From positions 1 to 7,708 of the forward strand of contig JAEYOP010000054.1 in NCBI GenBank assembly GCA_023411575.1: a stretch of 7,708 bases of DNA. The letters run 5' to 3'. Under the pieces are notes generated by a model, which saw nothing but the letters and a program-made list of their open reading frames with translations, had not been told where the DNA came from and made no database searches. This stretch comes from Bacillota bacterium. Its GTDB lineage: Bacteria; Bacillota; Clostridia; Acetivibrionales; DTU013. The position numbers and the translations under genes are program-made. Shown here piece by piece: positions 1 through 5,393 of the stretch; the first letter of the stretch is position 1, and each line of letters starts with the position of its first letter.

Positions 1-506
1 GCATTGTCCTGCGGAAGCGTAAAGGGCTTTAATATCCACTTATGGCGCACAGCCGCGCCAAGAGGATGATAACCGGCTCCATTTTCGGAGGCAATTTGAT
101 AAAGCTTTTGGGCGTAGGGCTTTAGAAGCAGATATAGCTCCCCTATCCGCTTTGCCACCTGTTTAGTCTGGCAACCGGTTCCATAGGCGAGGATAATTTT
201 ATCGCAGTCCTTGCATGATTTATTAATGATGAGATCGTTCTCACCGTTTGTGCCGTAAATACCGCCTTTAAGTTGAGAATACAGATTCATGATAGACACC
301 GAACCAATCCCCAGCTTACAACAATTTTGGAGTATATACATACCGCTCATATCGGTCGCAATCTCATTGGCAATAGCTGAAGGCGACATCATAATAATTG
401 CCGCTGATGGTTGGTTGGCATCCCACACCCTGCGGATTAAATATAAGTGCGTCTTATCATCCGCATAAATAGCCTCATTTTTGATCGAAGCCTTTTGGAT
501 AATCAT
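1..506 (-). CDS. DUF1643 family protein, C-terminus beyond the window
   Basis: This partial gene shows the first 168 codons and leaves the window at base 1. I read it by translating the minus strand from the ATG at 506-504. The start is supported by a GAGGAG ribosome site 8 nt upstream. It also overlaps the TGA of the upstream gene as ATGA, which implies translational coupling. The protein resembles DUF1643. Residues 19-29 (HLYLIRRVWD) match the family's opening. A hydrophobic strand then leads into MSPSAIANE at residues 40-48, in place of the usual MLNPSTAD. Next come an N-L-Y at 74-76, G-x-N-D at 88-91, a YGTG strand near 108-111, and a late H-P-L-G. The family's function is unknown to me, and members often occur in phage or mobile DNA. 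The family call is from remembered motifs and not a search. Confidence 0.75.
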   Translation of the reverse strand, partial: MIIQKASIKNEAIYADDKTHLYLIRRVWDANQPSAAIIMMSPSAIANEIATDMSGMYILQNCCKLGIGSVSIMNLYSQLKGGIYGTNGENDLIINKSCKDCDKIILAYGTGCQTKQVAKRIGELYLLLKPYAQKLYQIASENGAGYHPLGAAVRHKWILKPFTLPQDN

Positions 507-865
507 AAGCAGTACTCCTCTTTAAATTCTTCTATTTGCTTTGGCGTCATGAGCGCGTGTGGAATTAAATATTCTTTGCAAGTGCTGTTATTGACCGGTA
601 CCAATGCAACGAAGAGATCATAGTCCTTTAAGGATTGGATCCATGCTGTTTCAACTATCAGAGGCTTAAGCTCTTCGTACGATTGAACCAGAACTATTGC
701 GCCGTAATCTGCCAAGCTGAATTCTGAAAGCGACAGGCAGATGTTTTCTGAGGCGCAATAGCTCTGGTGAAGAGTGCGAAAGCGTGCCTCAATGTAAATA
801 TACAAATCATTATCAATCTGCTTCTCCAACGCTAGAACATCCGACCAGTTTTGGACTTCAATCAT
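503..865 (-). CDS. Hypothetical 120-aa protein, coupled to the DUF1643 gene
   Basis: I do not recognise this protein. The open frame reaches back to 967, but the ATG at 865 is preferred: it has a near-perfect AAGGAGGT ribosome site 4-5 nt upstream. The longer form would begin inside a strong hairpin (910-949). The 120 residues are acidic and soluble-looking, with no signal peptide or membrane segment. The middle has alternating hydrophobic strands (AIVLVQSYEELKPL, then YDLFVALVPV), as in a small alpha/beta fold. Four cysteines are scattered, without a metal-site spacing. The stop codon overlaps the start of the DUF1643 gene, so the two products probably act together or are made in fixed ratio. 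An N-terminal hydrophobic stretch in the 154-residue version (FIKIALAFAALWL) looks like a signal anchor, but it is the translated hairpin arm and probably not real. Confidence 0.7.
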   Translation of the reverse strand: MIEVQNWSDVLALEKQIDNDLYIYIEARFRTLHQSYCASENICLSLSEFSLADYGAIVLVQSYEELKPLIVETAWIQSLKDYDLFVALVPVNNSTCKEYLIPHALMTPKQIEEFKEEYCL

Positions 866-909
866 TTTTACCTCCTTATTCGTTATATTTATCGGGTAAT
901 ATGAAAACG

Positions 910-949
910 GCGCTGGCGTTTGCAGCCATAAAGCTGCAAACGCCAGCGC
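910..949. terminator. Strong 17-bp hairpin, possible bidirectional terminator
   Basis: Arms 910-926 and 933-949 pair perfectly around the 6-nt loop CATAAA. On the plus strand the stem is followed by AATTTTTAT. On the minus strand, in the direction of the genes, it is followed by CGTTTTCAT. It sits between the stop of the DUF6809 gene (992) and the ribosome site of the next gene, so it could terminate or attenuate read-through. The better T-run is on the plus strand, where no gene ends, so the direction of action is uncertain. It resembles the hairpin at 1714-1745. Confidence 0.6.
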
Positions 950-991
950 AATTTTTATAAACGGCAATATTACTGTTTATAGTTTATTAAA

Positions 992-1315
992 TCATCGCCC
1001 ATGTTTTTCCCCTGCAATAATTTCGACAGAGATATTGCTTTCCTGCGTCGCCATCATTAATTGAGCTCCAAGCCGGAACCCCTGCTCAAAGGCAGCTTCA
1101 AGCTCTATCATATTTTGCTCGCTATACCATTCCTGCAAATTCTCCAACAAAAAGTGCTGATCAGATGGGATGATCTTTTCCAGCTCATGAATAGCAGCAA
1201 TTAACTTTAATGAGGCATTGGCATAAGCCGGATTATTAGAGGGCGACGATTCAACCGGACATATGTCGCCATGATAGAGCTGCTTTAGAATATCATTTTT
1301 TCCTGATTTGCTCAT
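992..1315 (-). CDS. DUF6809 family small protein
   Basis: This 107-residue acidic protein matches what I remember of DUF6809. An N-terminal ILKQLYHGDICPVE block (residues 9-22) corresponds to the family's I-L-x-x-L-Y-x-G-x-I-x-P. It is followed by a helical region, and near residues 71-90 by F-E-x-G-F-R-L-G-A-Q-L-M. No enzymatic motif, membrane segment or signal peptide is visible; it looks all-helical. The function is unknown. Such proteins are common on clostridial conjugative elements and in accessory regions. The ATG at 1315 follows the TAG of the DUF960 gene by 3 nt, with GGAGGA about 10 nt upstream inside the preceding gene's end, so the two form one transcript. The family call is from motif memory. 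Confidence 0.75.
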   Translation of the reverse strand: MSKSGKNDILKQLYHGDICPVESSPSNNPAYANASLKLIAAIHELEKIIPSDQHFLLENLQEWYSEQNMIELEAAFEQGFRLGAQLMMATQESNISVEIIAGEKHGR

Positions 1316-1318
1316 AGT

Positions 1319-1648
1319 CTAATATTCCTCCGCAAACAGCATTGTAGAATGTGTTCCGTCATCAATACAAAATACTTTACGGCCACCGACAGGGACTTCA
1401 ATCCTGACAGTGACCGTATTTTTGTATGGCGGGACTTCCTGCGTGTGGGTAATTTGCTGCAAGGATTGTTCTCCTATACTGATAGTATCGAGTTTGAACA
1501 CCTGTAAGTAGTCCAATGGCATCCCACAGCGACGTAGGTCGGCAATCATACACCAAAGACTAAGCTGTAGCTCAGGCGGTAATTCTGCCGCGATACCTCT
1601 GGTTGCATACTTTGGGTTATTGAACGCGGTGATTGTACTTTCATCCAT
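1319..1648 (-). CDS. DUF960 family protein
   Basis: This 109-residue protein of unknown function carries the recognisable DUF960 pattern. Residues 10-31 contain N-N-P-K-Y-A-T-R-G-I with E-L-P-P-E-L-Q-L-S-L-W following. DYLQVFKL lies at residues 46-53. An H-T-Q-E-x-P-x-Y block around 68-75 and a C-terminal IDDGTHSTMLFAEEY complete it. Length fits the family. The ATG at 1648 has GGAGG 9-10 nt upstream. It is the first gene of the left minus-strand group. A possible promoter lies at 1679-1707, directly downstream of a hairpin. DUF960 genes are frequent in clostridial mobile elements beside other small DUF genes, including DUF6809-type ones, which agrees with an accessory origin for this block. 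Confidence 0.8.
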   Translation of the reverse strand: MDESTITAFNNPKYATRGIAAELPPELQLSLWCMIADLRRCGMPLDYLQVFKLDTISIGEQSLQQITHTQEVPPYKNTVTVRIEVPVGGRKVFCIDDGTHSTMLFAEEY

Positions 1649-1678
1649 TTTTAAGCCTCCTCAAAATTTATTTAAAGA

Positions 1679-1707
1679 ATAATATATATTTAAAGAGGCC
1701 TTTAAAA
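1679..1707 (-). promoter_or_regulatory. Weak candidate promoter for the DUF960 operon
   Basis: On the minus strand TATTAT (1684-1679) matches the -10 consensus in 5 of 6 bases. A poor -35, TTTTAA (1707-1702), sits 17 bp upstream. The surrounding sequence is very AT-rich, so chance matches are likely. It is listed because this is the only plausible start between the hairpin at 1714-1745 and the first gene of the group. Confidence 0.3.
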
Positions 1708-1713
1708 CGCTTC

Positions 1714-1745
1714 GGGCGCTTACAGCGGTCAAGCTGTAAGCGCCC
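1714..1745 (-). terminator. 13-bp hairpin upstream of the DUF960 operon
   Basis: Arms 1714-1726 and 1733-1745 pair perfectly around a 6-nt loop. On the minus strand the stem is followed by GAAGCGTTTTAAA, and on the plus strand by TTATTA. It may stop transcription coming from the tRNA side before the accessory genes. It shares its core with the hairpin at 910-949, with paired base changes. Confidence 0.5.
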
Positions 1746-1774
1746 TTATTACACTATGATATTTTTTATATAGT

Positions 1775-1797
1775 GGGCGGCGGTTCTTCCGCCGCCC
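1775..1797. repeat. GC-rich 9-bp inverted repeat
   Basis: GGGCGGCGG (1775-1783) and CCGCCGCCC (1789-1797) pair perfectly around TTCTT. Neither strand has a T-run immediately after the stem, so it is not a standard terminator. On the plus strand a TTTTTT run (1762-1767) precedes it. It stands out in an otherwise AT-rich stretch. Confidence 0.6.
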
Positions 1798-1873
1798 AGA
1801 ATTGACACTTCAGAGCTATATTAATTGTGTGATAACGAACGCATATCTGCGTAATAAACCCATCATAGTATGA

Positions 1874-1892
1874 TACTAATTTTCAATTAGTA
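1874..1892. repeat. AT-rich palindrome, operator-like
   Basis: TACTAATT (1874-1881) and AATTAGTA (1885-1892) form a perfect 8-bp inverted repeat with a 3-nt centre. Its size fits a dimeric DNA-binding protein site, but no gene starts next to it. Its role is unknown. Confidence 0.45.
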
Positions 1893-2006
1893 CGAGTTAT
1901 TTACCGCTGTTTTTAGTTGTTTTCAGCTATTGCGGCGACAAATAGGCGTCTTTTTTGCTTTTCGGGCATGATAATAACTATGTTCCGGATTATTTTTGAA
2001 CAAAAG

Positions 2007-2040
2007 AAAAAACCGCACAAACGTTATGTTCATGCGGTTT
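2007..2040 (-). terminator. Rho-independent terminator of tRNA-Ser
   Basis: Read on the minus strand, AAACCGCA (2040-2033) pairs with TGCGGTTT (2017-2010) around a 15-nt loop. It is followed by a T-rich tail, TTTCTTTT, through about 2002. It begins 4 nt past the CCA end of the tRNA, as expected for a single-gene tRNA transcript. Confidence 0.85.
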
Positions 2041-2044
2041 CTTA

Positions 2045-2135
2045 TGGCGGAGAGAGAGGGATTCGAACCCTCGGAACGGATTAACGTTCACACGATTTCC
2101 AGTCGTGCGCCTTAGACCAGCTCAGCCATCTCTCC
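2045..2135 (-). tRNA. tRNA-Ser (anticodon GGA)
   Basis: The 91-nt minus-strand cloverleaf is complete. The acceptor stem GGAGAGA pairs with TCTCTCC, followed by discriminator G and an encoded CCA (2047-2045). The anticodon stem CACGA/TCGTG holds the loop CTGGAAA, giving anticodon GGA (bases 2100-2098), which reads UCC and UCU. The long variable arm GAACG/CGTTC is the mark of a class II serine tRNA. The T-arm has GAGGG-TTCGAAT-CCCTC. It has its own consensus promoter and terminator. The 3' end faces the accessory block to the left, the usual geometry for an element integrated at a tRNA gene. Confidence 0.97.
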
Positions 2136-2160
2136 ATGACCATTTTGCAGGCACTTGCAT

Positions 2161-2189
2161 ATTATAGTGGTTAAATCGAAATTTGTCAA
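2161..2189 (-). promoter_or_regulatory. Consensus sigma-A promoter of tRNA-Ser
   Basis: On the minus strand TTGACA (2189-2184) and TATAAT (2166-2161) are both perfect matches, separated by exactly 17 bp (2167-2183). The start would fall near 2154, about 19 nt before the tRNA 5' end. Confidence 0.93.
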
Positions 2190-2239
2190 TACTATTTCTG
2201 ATATTATTACACATCAGATCAAAAGGATGTATAAAATTA

Positions 2240-2599
2240 TCACAGTAATAAAGACGCAAATAAATCGCGACCAGCAACTACGGTTTGATACAGTGTATCG
2301 AGCGTATCATATTCCTTTGCCCTGAGAGCGCTGACAATATTGTTGGCGGCGCGGTATAGCGGCAATAATCCAAGATTGCCTGCCACGCCCTTCAACGCAT
2401 GCGCGTATTCAAAGGCTTGGGAATGATCCTGAACCATGATCGCTTTTCCCAGCGCCTTAAAATTTTCATCCAGCATAAATTCTTCAAAGCAATCGACATA
2501 AAGCGCCTCATCCCGCAGAAAGCGCTCCATAACACCATCTATGTCCGCACCCTGTGCCTTAAGCGCGTCCATCAGGTTCGCACGGTTCAAACCGATCAC
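2240..2599 (-). CDS. Stand-alone HPt (histidine phosphotransfer) domain protein
   Basis: This 119-residue helical protein consists of a single HPt domain. HPt proteins relay phosphate between receiver domains in multistep phosphorelays in the cytoplasm. The signature is A-H-A-L-K-G-V-A-G-N-L-G at residues 66-77. His67 is the predicted phosphorylated residue, and Lys70 and Gly71 are the conserved followers. Before it comes an acidic helix, F-E-E-F-M-L-D-E-N-F (38-47). After it comes a helix with L-x-x-A-A-N-x-I-V-S-A-L-R. The frame opens with GTG at 2599, but the only purine-rich site, GAAAGGGTGA, overlaps that codon. A TTG at 2590 would give better spacing, so the true start is uncertain by three codons. 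It lies 61 nt after the ACT gene and could share its transcript. No kinase or receiver gene is in the window, so the partner is unknown. Confidence 0.85.
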   Translation of the reverse strand: MIGLNRANLMDALKAQGADIDGVMERFLRDEALYVDCFEEFMLDENFKALGKAIMVQDHSQAFEYAHALKGVAGNLGLLPLYRAANNIVSALRAKEYDTLDTLYQTVVAGRDLFASLLL

Positions 2600-2660
2600 C
2601 CTTTCATATATAATGCTAAATATTAAGAAGCTGAAATAATGGAGGGCAGTGGTAACGAGA

Positions 2661-3101
2661 TCATTTTGCCTTTTTCGTCATCAACTGCGCCGGAGAAATC
2701 ATCGGGACATGATGCTCATCAAACAATGCGCAGGCGGCGCCGGGCAGGTTGGTGCGGATAACAACGACCCCGTCCCCCTCAAGCTGGCGCATAAAGGAGT
2801 AAAGGTATTCCACGCAGATATTATTGTCGCGCAGCAGCTCCAGAAGCTCGGCCAGCGCGCCGGGGTGATCAAAAAGAGGAATGGCAAACACATCGGTGAT
2901 GGTGACGGCATAGCGCGCCTTGCGCAGCAGCTCTAAAGCGGCGTCGGCGTCGCTGACCACCGCACGCAGGGTTCCCGTTTCGCCGGTGTCCACAAGCGTA
3001 GATGCGATCAGATCAATATTGTTTGCCGCCATCAGCGTCGCCCAGTCGGCCAGCGCGCCTTTTTTATTCTCAATGATCACGCTCAACTGCTTAATAAACA
3101 T
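2661..3101 (-). CDS. Tandem ACT-domain protein, likely amino-acid-binding
   Basis: This 146-residue protein is built of two ACT domains (about 4-66 and 71-130) and nothing else. ACT domains bind amino acids or related effectors, usually at dimer interfaces. Each repeat has the diagnostic turn before a helix: E-N-K-K-G-A-L-A-D-W at 11-20 and D-H-P-G-A-L-A-E-L-L at 78-87. These lead into N-N-I-D-L-I-A and N-N-I-C-V-E-Y-L. Free-standing double-ACT proteins of this size are known near phenylacetate-CoA ligase and indolepyruvate:ferredoxin oxidoreductase genes. I infer that this one senses an amino acid or arylacid linked to the adjacent acyl-CoA pathway. The ATG at 3101 has GGGAGG 7-8 nt upstream and follows the buk stop by 27 nt, so it is probably co-transcribed with ptb and buk. 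The specific ligand cannot be read from the sequence. Confidence 0.85.
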   Translation of the reverse strand: MFIKQLSVIIENKKGALADWATLMAANNIDLIASTLVDTGETGTLRAVVSDADAALELLRKARYAVTITDVFAIPLFDHPGALAELLELLRDNNICVEYLYSFMRQLEGDGVVVIRTNLPGAACALFDEHHVPMISPAQLMTKKAK

Positions 3102-3128
3102 GGTTCTTCCTCCCTGTCGATGGCGATT

Positions 3129-4214
3129 TCAGCTATTTTCTAACGGCTGAAAGGTGTAGGTATGCGCCTGTTCCTCACCCCGCAGCACTCGCAGCGCCCC
3201 GTGCGCCAAAGCTTCCATTTCGTTTTCTCCGGCAAGAATTTTTACAGGGGCAATCCATTTAACCCGCTCGGTTATCTGAGCCGTGAATAACCGCGAATAC
3301 GCAATACCGCCTGTTAAAATAATGGCATCCACCCGGCCGTTCACGACTGTGCTCAGCCTTGCAATATCCTTTGAGACGTTGAGCGCCATCGCGTCATAAA
3401 CCAGCTTAGCGTATTGGTCCCCTTCCAGAATACGGTGCTCCACCTCGCGCAGATCGGTCGTTACAAGATGATCCATCATGCCGCCCAGCCGCTGCACTCT
3501 GCGCATCATCTCAGCATAGGTGACGCCGCCCTGCATACATTCTCCGATCAACTTTTGAATCGGCAGGCCGCCGGCGCGCTCGGGTGAAAAAGCCCCCTCG
3601 TCGTCCGAAATCATGTCAATGATTCTTCCCTGACTGTGCAGCGACGCCGTAATGCCCCCGCCCAGATGGGTCACCACAAGATTAAGCTGATGATAATCCA
3701 AGCCGTTTTCGCGGGCATAACGCAGCGCGGCGGCACGCATATTCAGGTTATGCCCCTTGCCGAAGCGTTTAATGCTTTTGCGCCCGGTAATGCGCACAAC
3801 ATCGATCATCTCGTCAACGGTGACAGGATCATAAATATACGCGGGAATTCCAAGCTGCTCCGCCACACGGAAGGCCAGCGGCGCACCAAGGTTCGCCGCG
3901 TGCTCAAGCACCGGCGCTTCCTCAAGCTGAAGAAGCATATCGCGGTTGATTCTATAAGCGCCGGATTTGACCGGCGGCAGCAGTCCGCCCCGTCCCACGA
4001 CCGCGGACAAATTGGCCATCGGAATATCGTGGCTCGTGATGGTATCCACAATCTTTTCATAGCGCATCAGCAGTTGGTCAAACAGGCGGTGGTAATTTAA
4101 AAGATCCTCAGTGGAATGCAAAATGCTGCGCGACCACACTTCGCGCTCATCCTCATAGACGGCAATCTTGGTCGAAGTGGAGCCCGGATTGATGGCCAGA
4201 ATCTTATAGCGCAT
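3129..4214 (-). CDS. buk: Butyrate kinase (possibly branched-chain or aryl acid kinase)
   Basis: The enzyme transfers phosphate from acyl-phosphate to ADP, giving a free carboxylic acid and ATP. It is the last step of the Ptb-Buk route in the cytoplasm. The 361-residue length is normal for the acetate/butyrate kinase family (ASKHA fold). Visible motifs are N-P-G-S-T-S-T-K at residues 9-16, V-G-R-G-G-L at 73-78, H-L-G-G-G-I at 183-188 (phosphate-binding), F-S-P-E-R-A-G-G-L-P at 209-218, T-G-G-I-A-Y-S at 301-307 and a C-terminal GE-x-E-x-E-A-L-A-H-G-A-L-R-V-L-R. The segment before the H-x-L-N motif reads GRKSIKRFGKGHNLNMR (144-160), which differs from the butyrate kinases I remember and may bear on substrate. 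The ATG at 4214 has AAGGGGG upstream and follows the ptb stop by 22 nt. Motifs do not separate butyrate from isobutyrate, isovalerate or arylacetate as substrate. Confidence 0.93.
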   Translation of the reverse strand: MRYKILAINPGSTSTKIAVYEDEREVWSRSILHSTEDLLNYHRLFDQLLMRYEKIVDTITSHDIPMANLSAVVGRGGLLPPVKSGAYRINRDMLLQLEEAPVLEHAANLGAPLAFRVAEQLGIPAYIYDPVTVDEMIDVVRITGRKSIKRFGKGHNLNMRAAALRYARENGLDYHQLNLVVTHLGGGITASLHSQGRIIDMISDDEGAFSPERAGGLPIQKLIGECMQGGVTYAEMMRRVQRLGGMMDHLVTTDLREVEHRILEGDQYAKLVYDAMALNVSKDIARLSTVVNGRVDAIILTGGIAYSRLFTAQITERVKWIAPVKILAGENEMEALAHGALRVLRGEEQAHTYTFQPLENS

Positions 4215-4236
4215 TTAAAGTATTCCCCCTTTTAGT

Positions 4237-5145
4237 CTATTCGGGTGAAGCAATGGCGGCGAGCGCCATGGAATACAGCTTTTCGGTGGCCGAGGAGCCG
4301 CGCGAATTAAGCACCACCGGCGCCTTAGCCCCAACGATCAACCCCGCCATATCGGCGCCCGCTGTGAGAATCCAGCTCTTGGCCAGAATATTGCCGCAGG
4401 CCATTGTCGGCGTGACCAGAATATCAAAATCGCCGCAGTGCGGACAGTCGTAGTGCTTGATCCGCGCAATTTCACGGCTCATGACCAGATCGTAAGAAAT
4501 AGGGCCGACTACGGTACAGTTTGGGATCTCCCCCGCGCGGTTCATCTCAACCAGCACCTGCGCGTCGGTGGTCTCGACCATTTTAGGATCAACCGTCTCA
4601 ACGGCGCACAGCACCGCAACGCTTGGCTTTTTATAGCCGATGGCACAGAGCAGCGACACCGCGTTGTTAATAATATCACGTTTTTCGGCCAGCGTCGGAT
4701 TAATCAGCATGCCGCCGTCGGTGATGACCATTAACTTTTTGGCGTCCGGAATCTCGAAAAACCCGACATGGGACATTGTTCTGCCGGTGTTGAGCTGGTT
4801 TTCTTTTTTAACCAGCGGCTTTAGAACGTCGCGGGTCTCGACCATGCCCTTCATGATAAAATCGGCGCTGCCCGCTTTAACCTGCGCCACCGCTGTTTCG
4901 CCGCATTGAACCGGTGACTGCGCGTCGACGATCGAAAATTTGTCAGCGTCCGCACCGTGCGCGACGAGCAGCGCACTAATTTTAGCTTTATCACCAATCA
5001 GCACCGGCTCGGCGATACCGAGGTTTTTGGCCTCCATTACCGCCTCAATCACATGTGCATCGGCAGCGCCCGCAACCGCGACCCGCCGGGTACGCGCGGC
5101 AGCCTTGGCTATTCTAAGCACTGTGTCAAAATTCTCCAAAACCAT
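4237..5145 (-). CDS. ptb: Phosphate butyryltransferase (phosphate acyltransferase)
   Basis: The enzyme exchanges CoA of an acyl-CoA for phosphate, making acyl-phosphate for the adjacent kinase. The 302-residue length is typical. Motifs, numbered from the chosen ATG, are VAVAGAAD at 22-29, M-K-G-M-V-E-T at 98-104, T-G-R-T-M-S-H-V at 120-127, T-D-G-G-M-L-I-N-P at 142-150, V-L-C-A-V-E at 178-183, and V-G-A-K-A-P-V-V-L-N-S-R-G at 271-283. The frame also allows a GTG at 5154. I prefer ATG 5145 because a GGGGTG site lies 6 nt ahead of it and overlaps the GTG; the family usually begins with a short lead like this one. An unusual YDCPHCGDFD stretch (about 232-241) replaces the S-P-V-A-G-D-A-D I remember from classical Ptb. 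First gene of a ptb-buk-ACT-HPt group. Confidence 0.93.
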   Translation of the reverse strand: MVLENFDTVLRIAKAAARTRRVAVAGAADAHVIEAVMEAKNLGIAEPVLIGDKAKISALLVAHGADADKFSIVDAQSPVQCGETAVAQVKAGSADFIMKGMVETRDVLKPLVKKENQLNTGRTMSHVGFFEIPDAKKLMVITDGGMLINPTLAEKRDIINNAVSLLCAIGYKKPSVAVLCAVETVDPKMVETTDAQVLVEMNRAGEIPNCTVVGPISYDLVMSREIARIKHYDCPHCGDFDILVTPTMACGNILAKSWILTAGADMAGLIVGAKAPVVLNSRGSSATEKLYSMALAAIASPE

Positions 5146-5221
5146 ATCGAACACCCCGTTTGATATTTGCTGTTAATCAAAAATTATCGTTAAATTGCGG
5201 TCATCCTGCACAAATGCCTTC

Positions 5222-5251
5222 ATTAAAAGCATGCCGTCAGGTGCGTCGCAA
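5222..5251 (-). promoter_or_regulatory. Candidate promoter of the ptb-buk operon
   Basis: On the minus strand TTGCGA (5251-5246, 4 of 6) and TTTAAT (5227-5222, 5 of 6) are separated by 18 bp. They lie downstream of the weak terminator after radC and about 75 nt before ptb. A second -10, GATAAT, occurs closer to the gene without a good -35. Neither can be chosen with confidence. Confidence 0.3.
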
Positions 5252-5264
5252 AACCGATAGGCCC

Positions 5265-5285
5265 AAAAAACCGAGCATAACTCAG
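5265..5285 (-). terminator. Weak terminator candidate after radC
   Basis: On the minus strand CTGAG (5285-5281) pairs with CTCGG (5275-5271), including one G-U pair, around a 5-nt loop, followed at once by TTTTTT (5270-5265). The stem is short. It lies about 110 nt past the radC stop and before the ptb promoter candidate, which would separate radC from the ptb operon. The rest of the 248-bp gap (5146-5393) shows no gene. Confidence 0.4.
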
Positions 5286-5393
5286 ACAACGGAAAACAGG
5301 AGCGCGCCGCCGGAAATATTGGGCTATACCGCCGCATTGGTCAGACGTATTAACGTCGGGTCATTCTCATCGGAATCGTCCGCTTATACCGCG

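Larger units (their letters stand above)
1649..2044. other. AT-rich gene-free gap between the accessory genes and tRNA-Ser
   Basis: No credible coding frame lies here. It holds the hairpin at 1714-1745, a GC-rich hairpin at 1775-1797, an AT-rich palindrome at 1874-1892 and the tRNA terminator at 2007-2040. A TTGACA at 1802-1807 on the plus strand has no -10 at proper spacing. If the left part is an integrated element, its end would fall in or near this gap. Confidence 0.6.

Noticed and set aside
866..967. N-terminal extension giving the 120-aa protein a hydrophobic signal-like start
   Set aside because: The extension is translated from a 17-bp terminator-like hairpin and has no ribosome site, while the ATG at 865 has a near-perfect one.
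1802..1807. TTGACA on the plus strand as a promoter
   Set aside because: No TATAAT-like box lies 16-19 bp downstream, and no plus-strand gene follows.
3636..4100. Long open frames antisense to buk, ptb, radC and the pseudouridine synthase
   Set aside because: They are shadows in other frames of genes with clear family motifs, and they have neither ribosome sites nor recognisable products.
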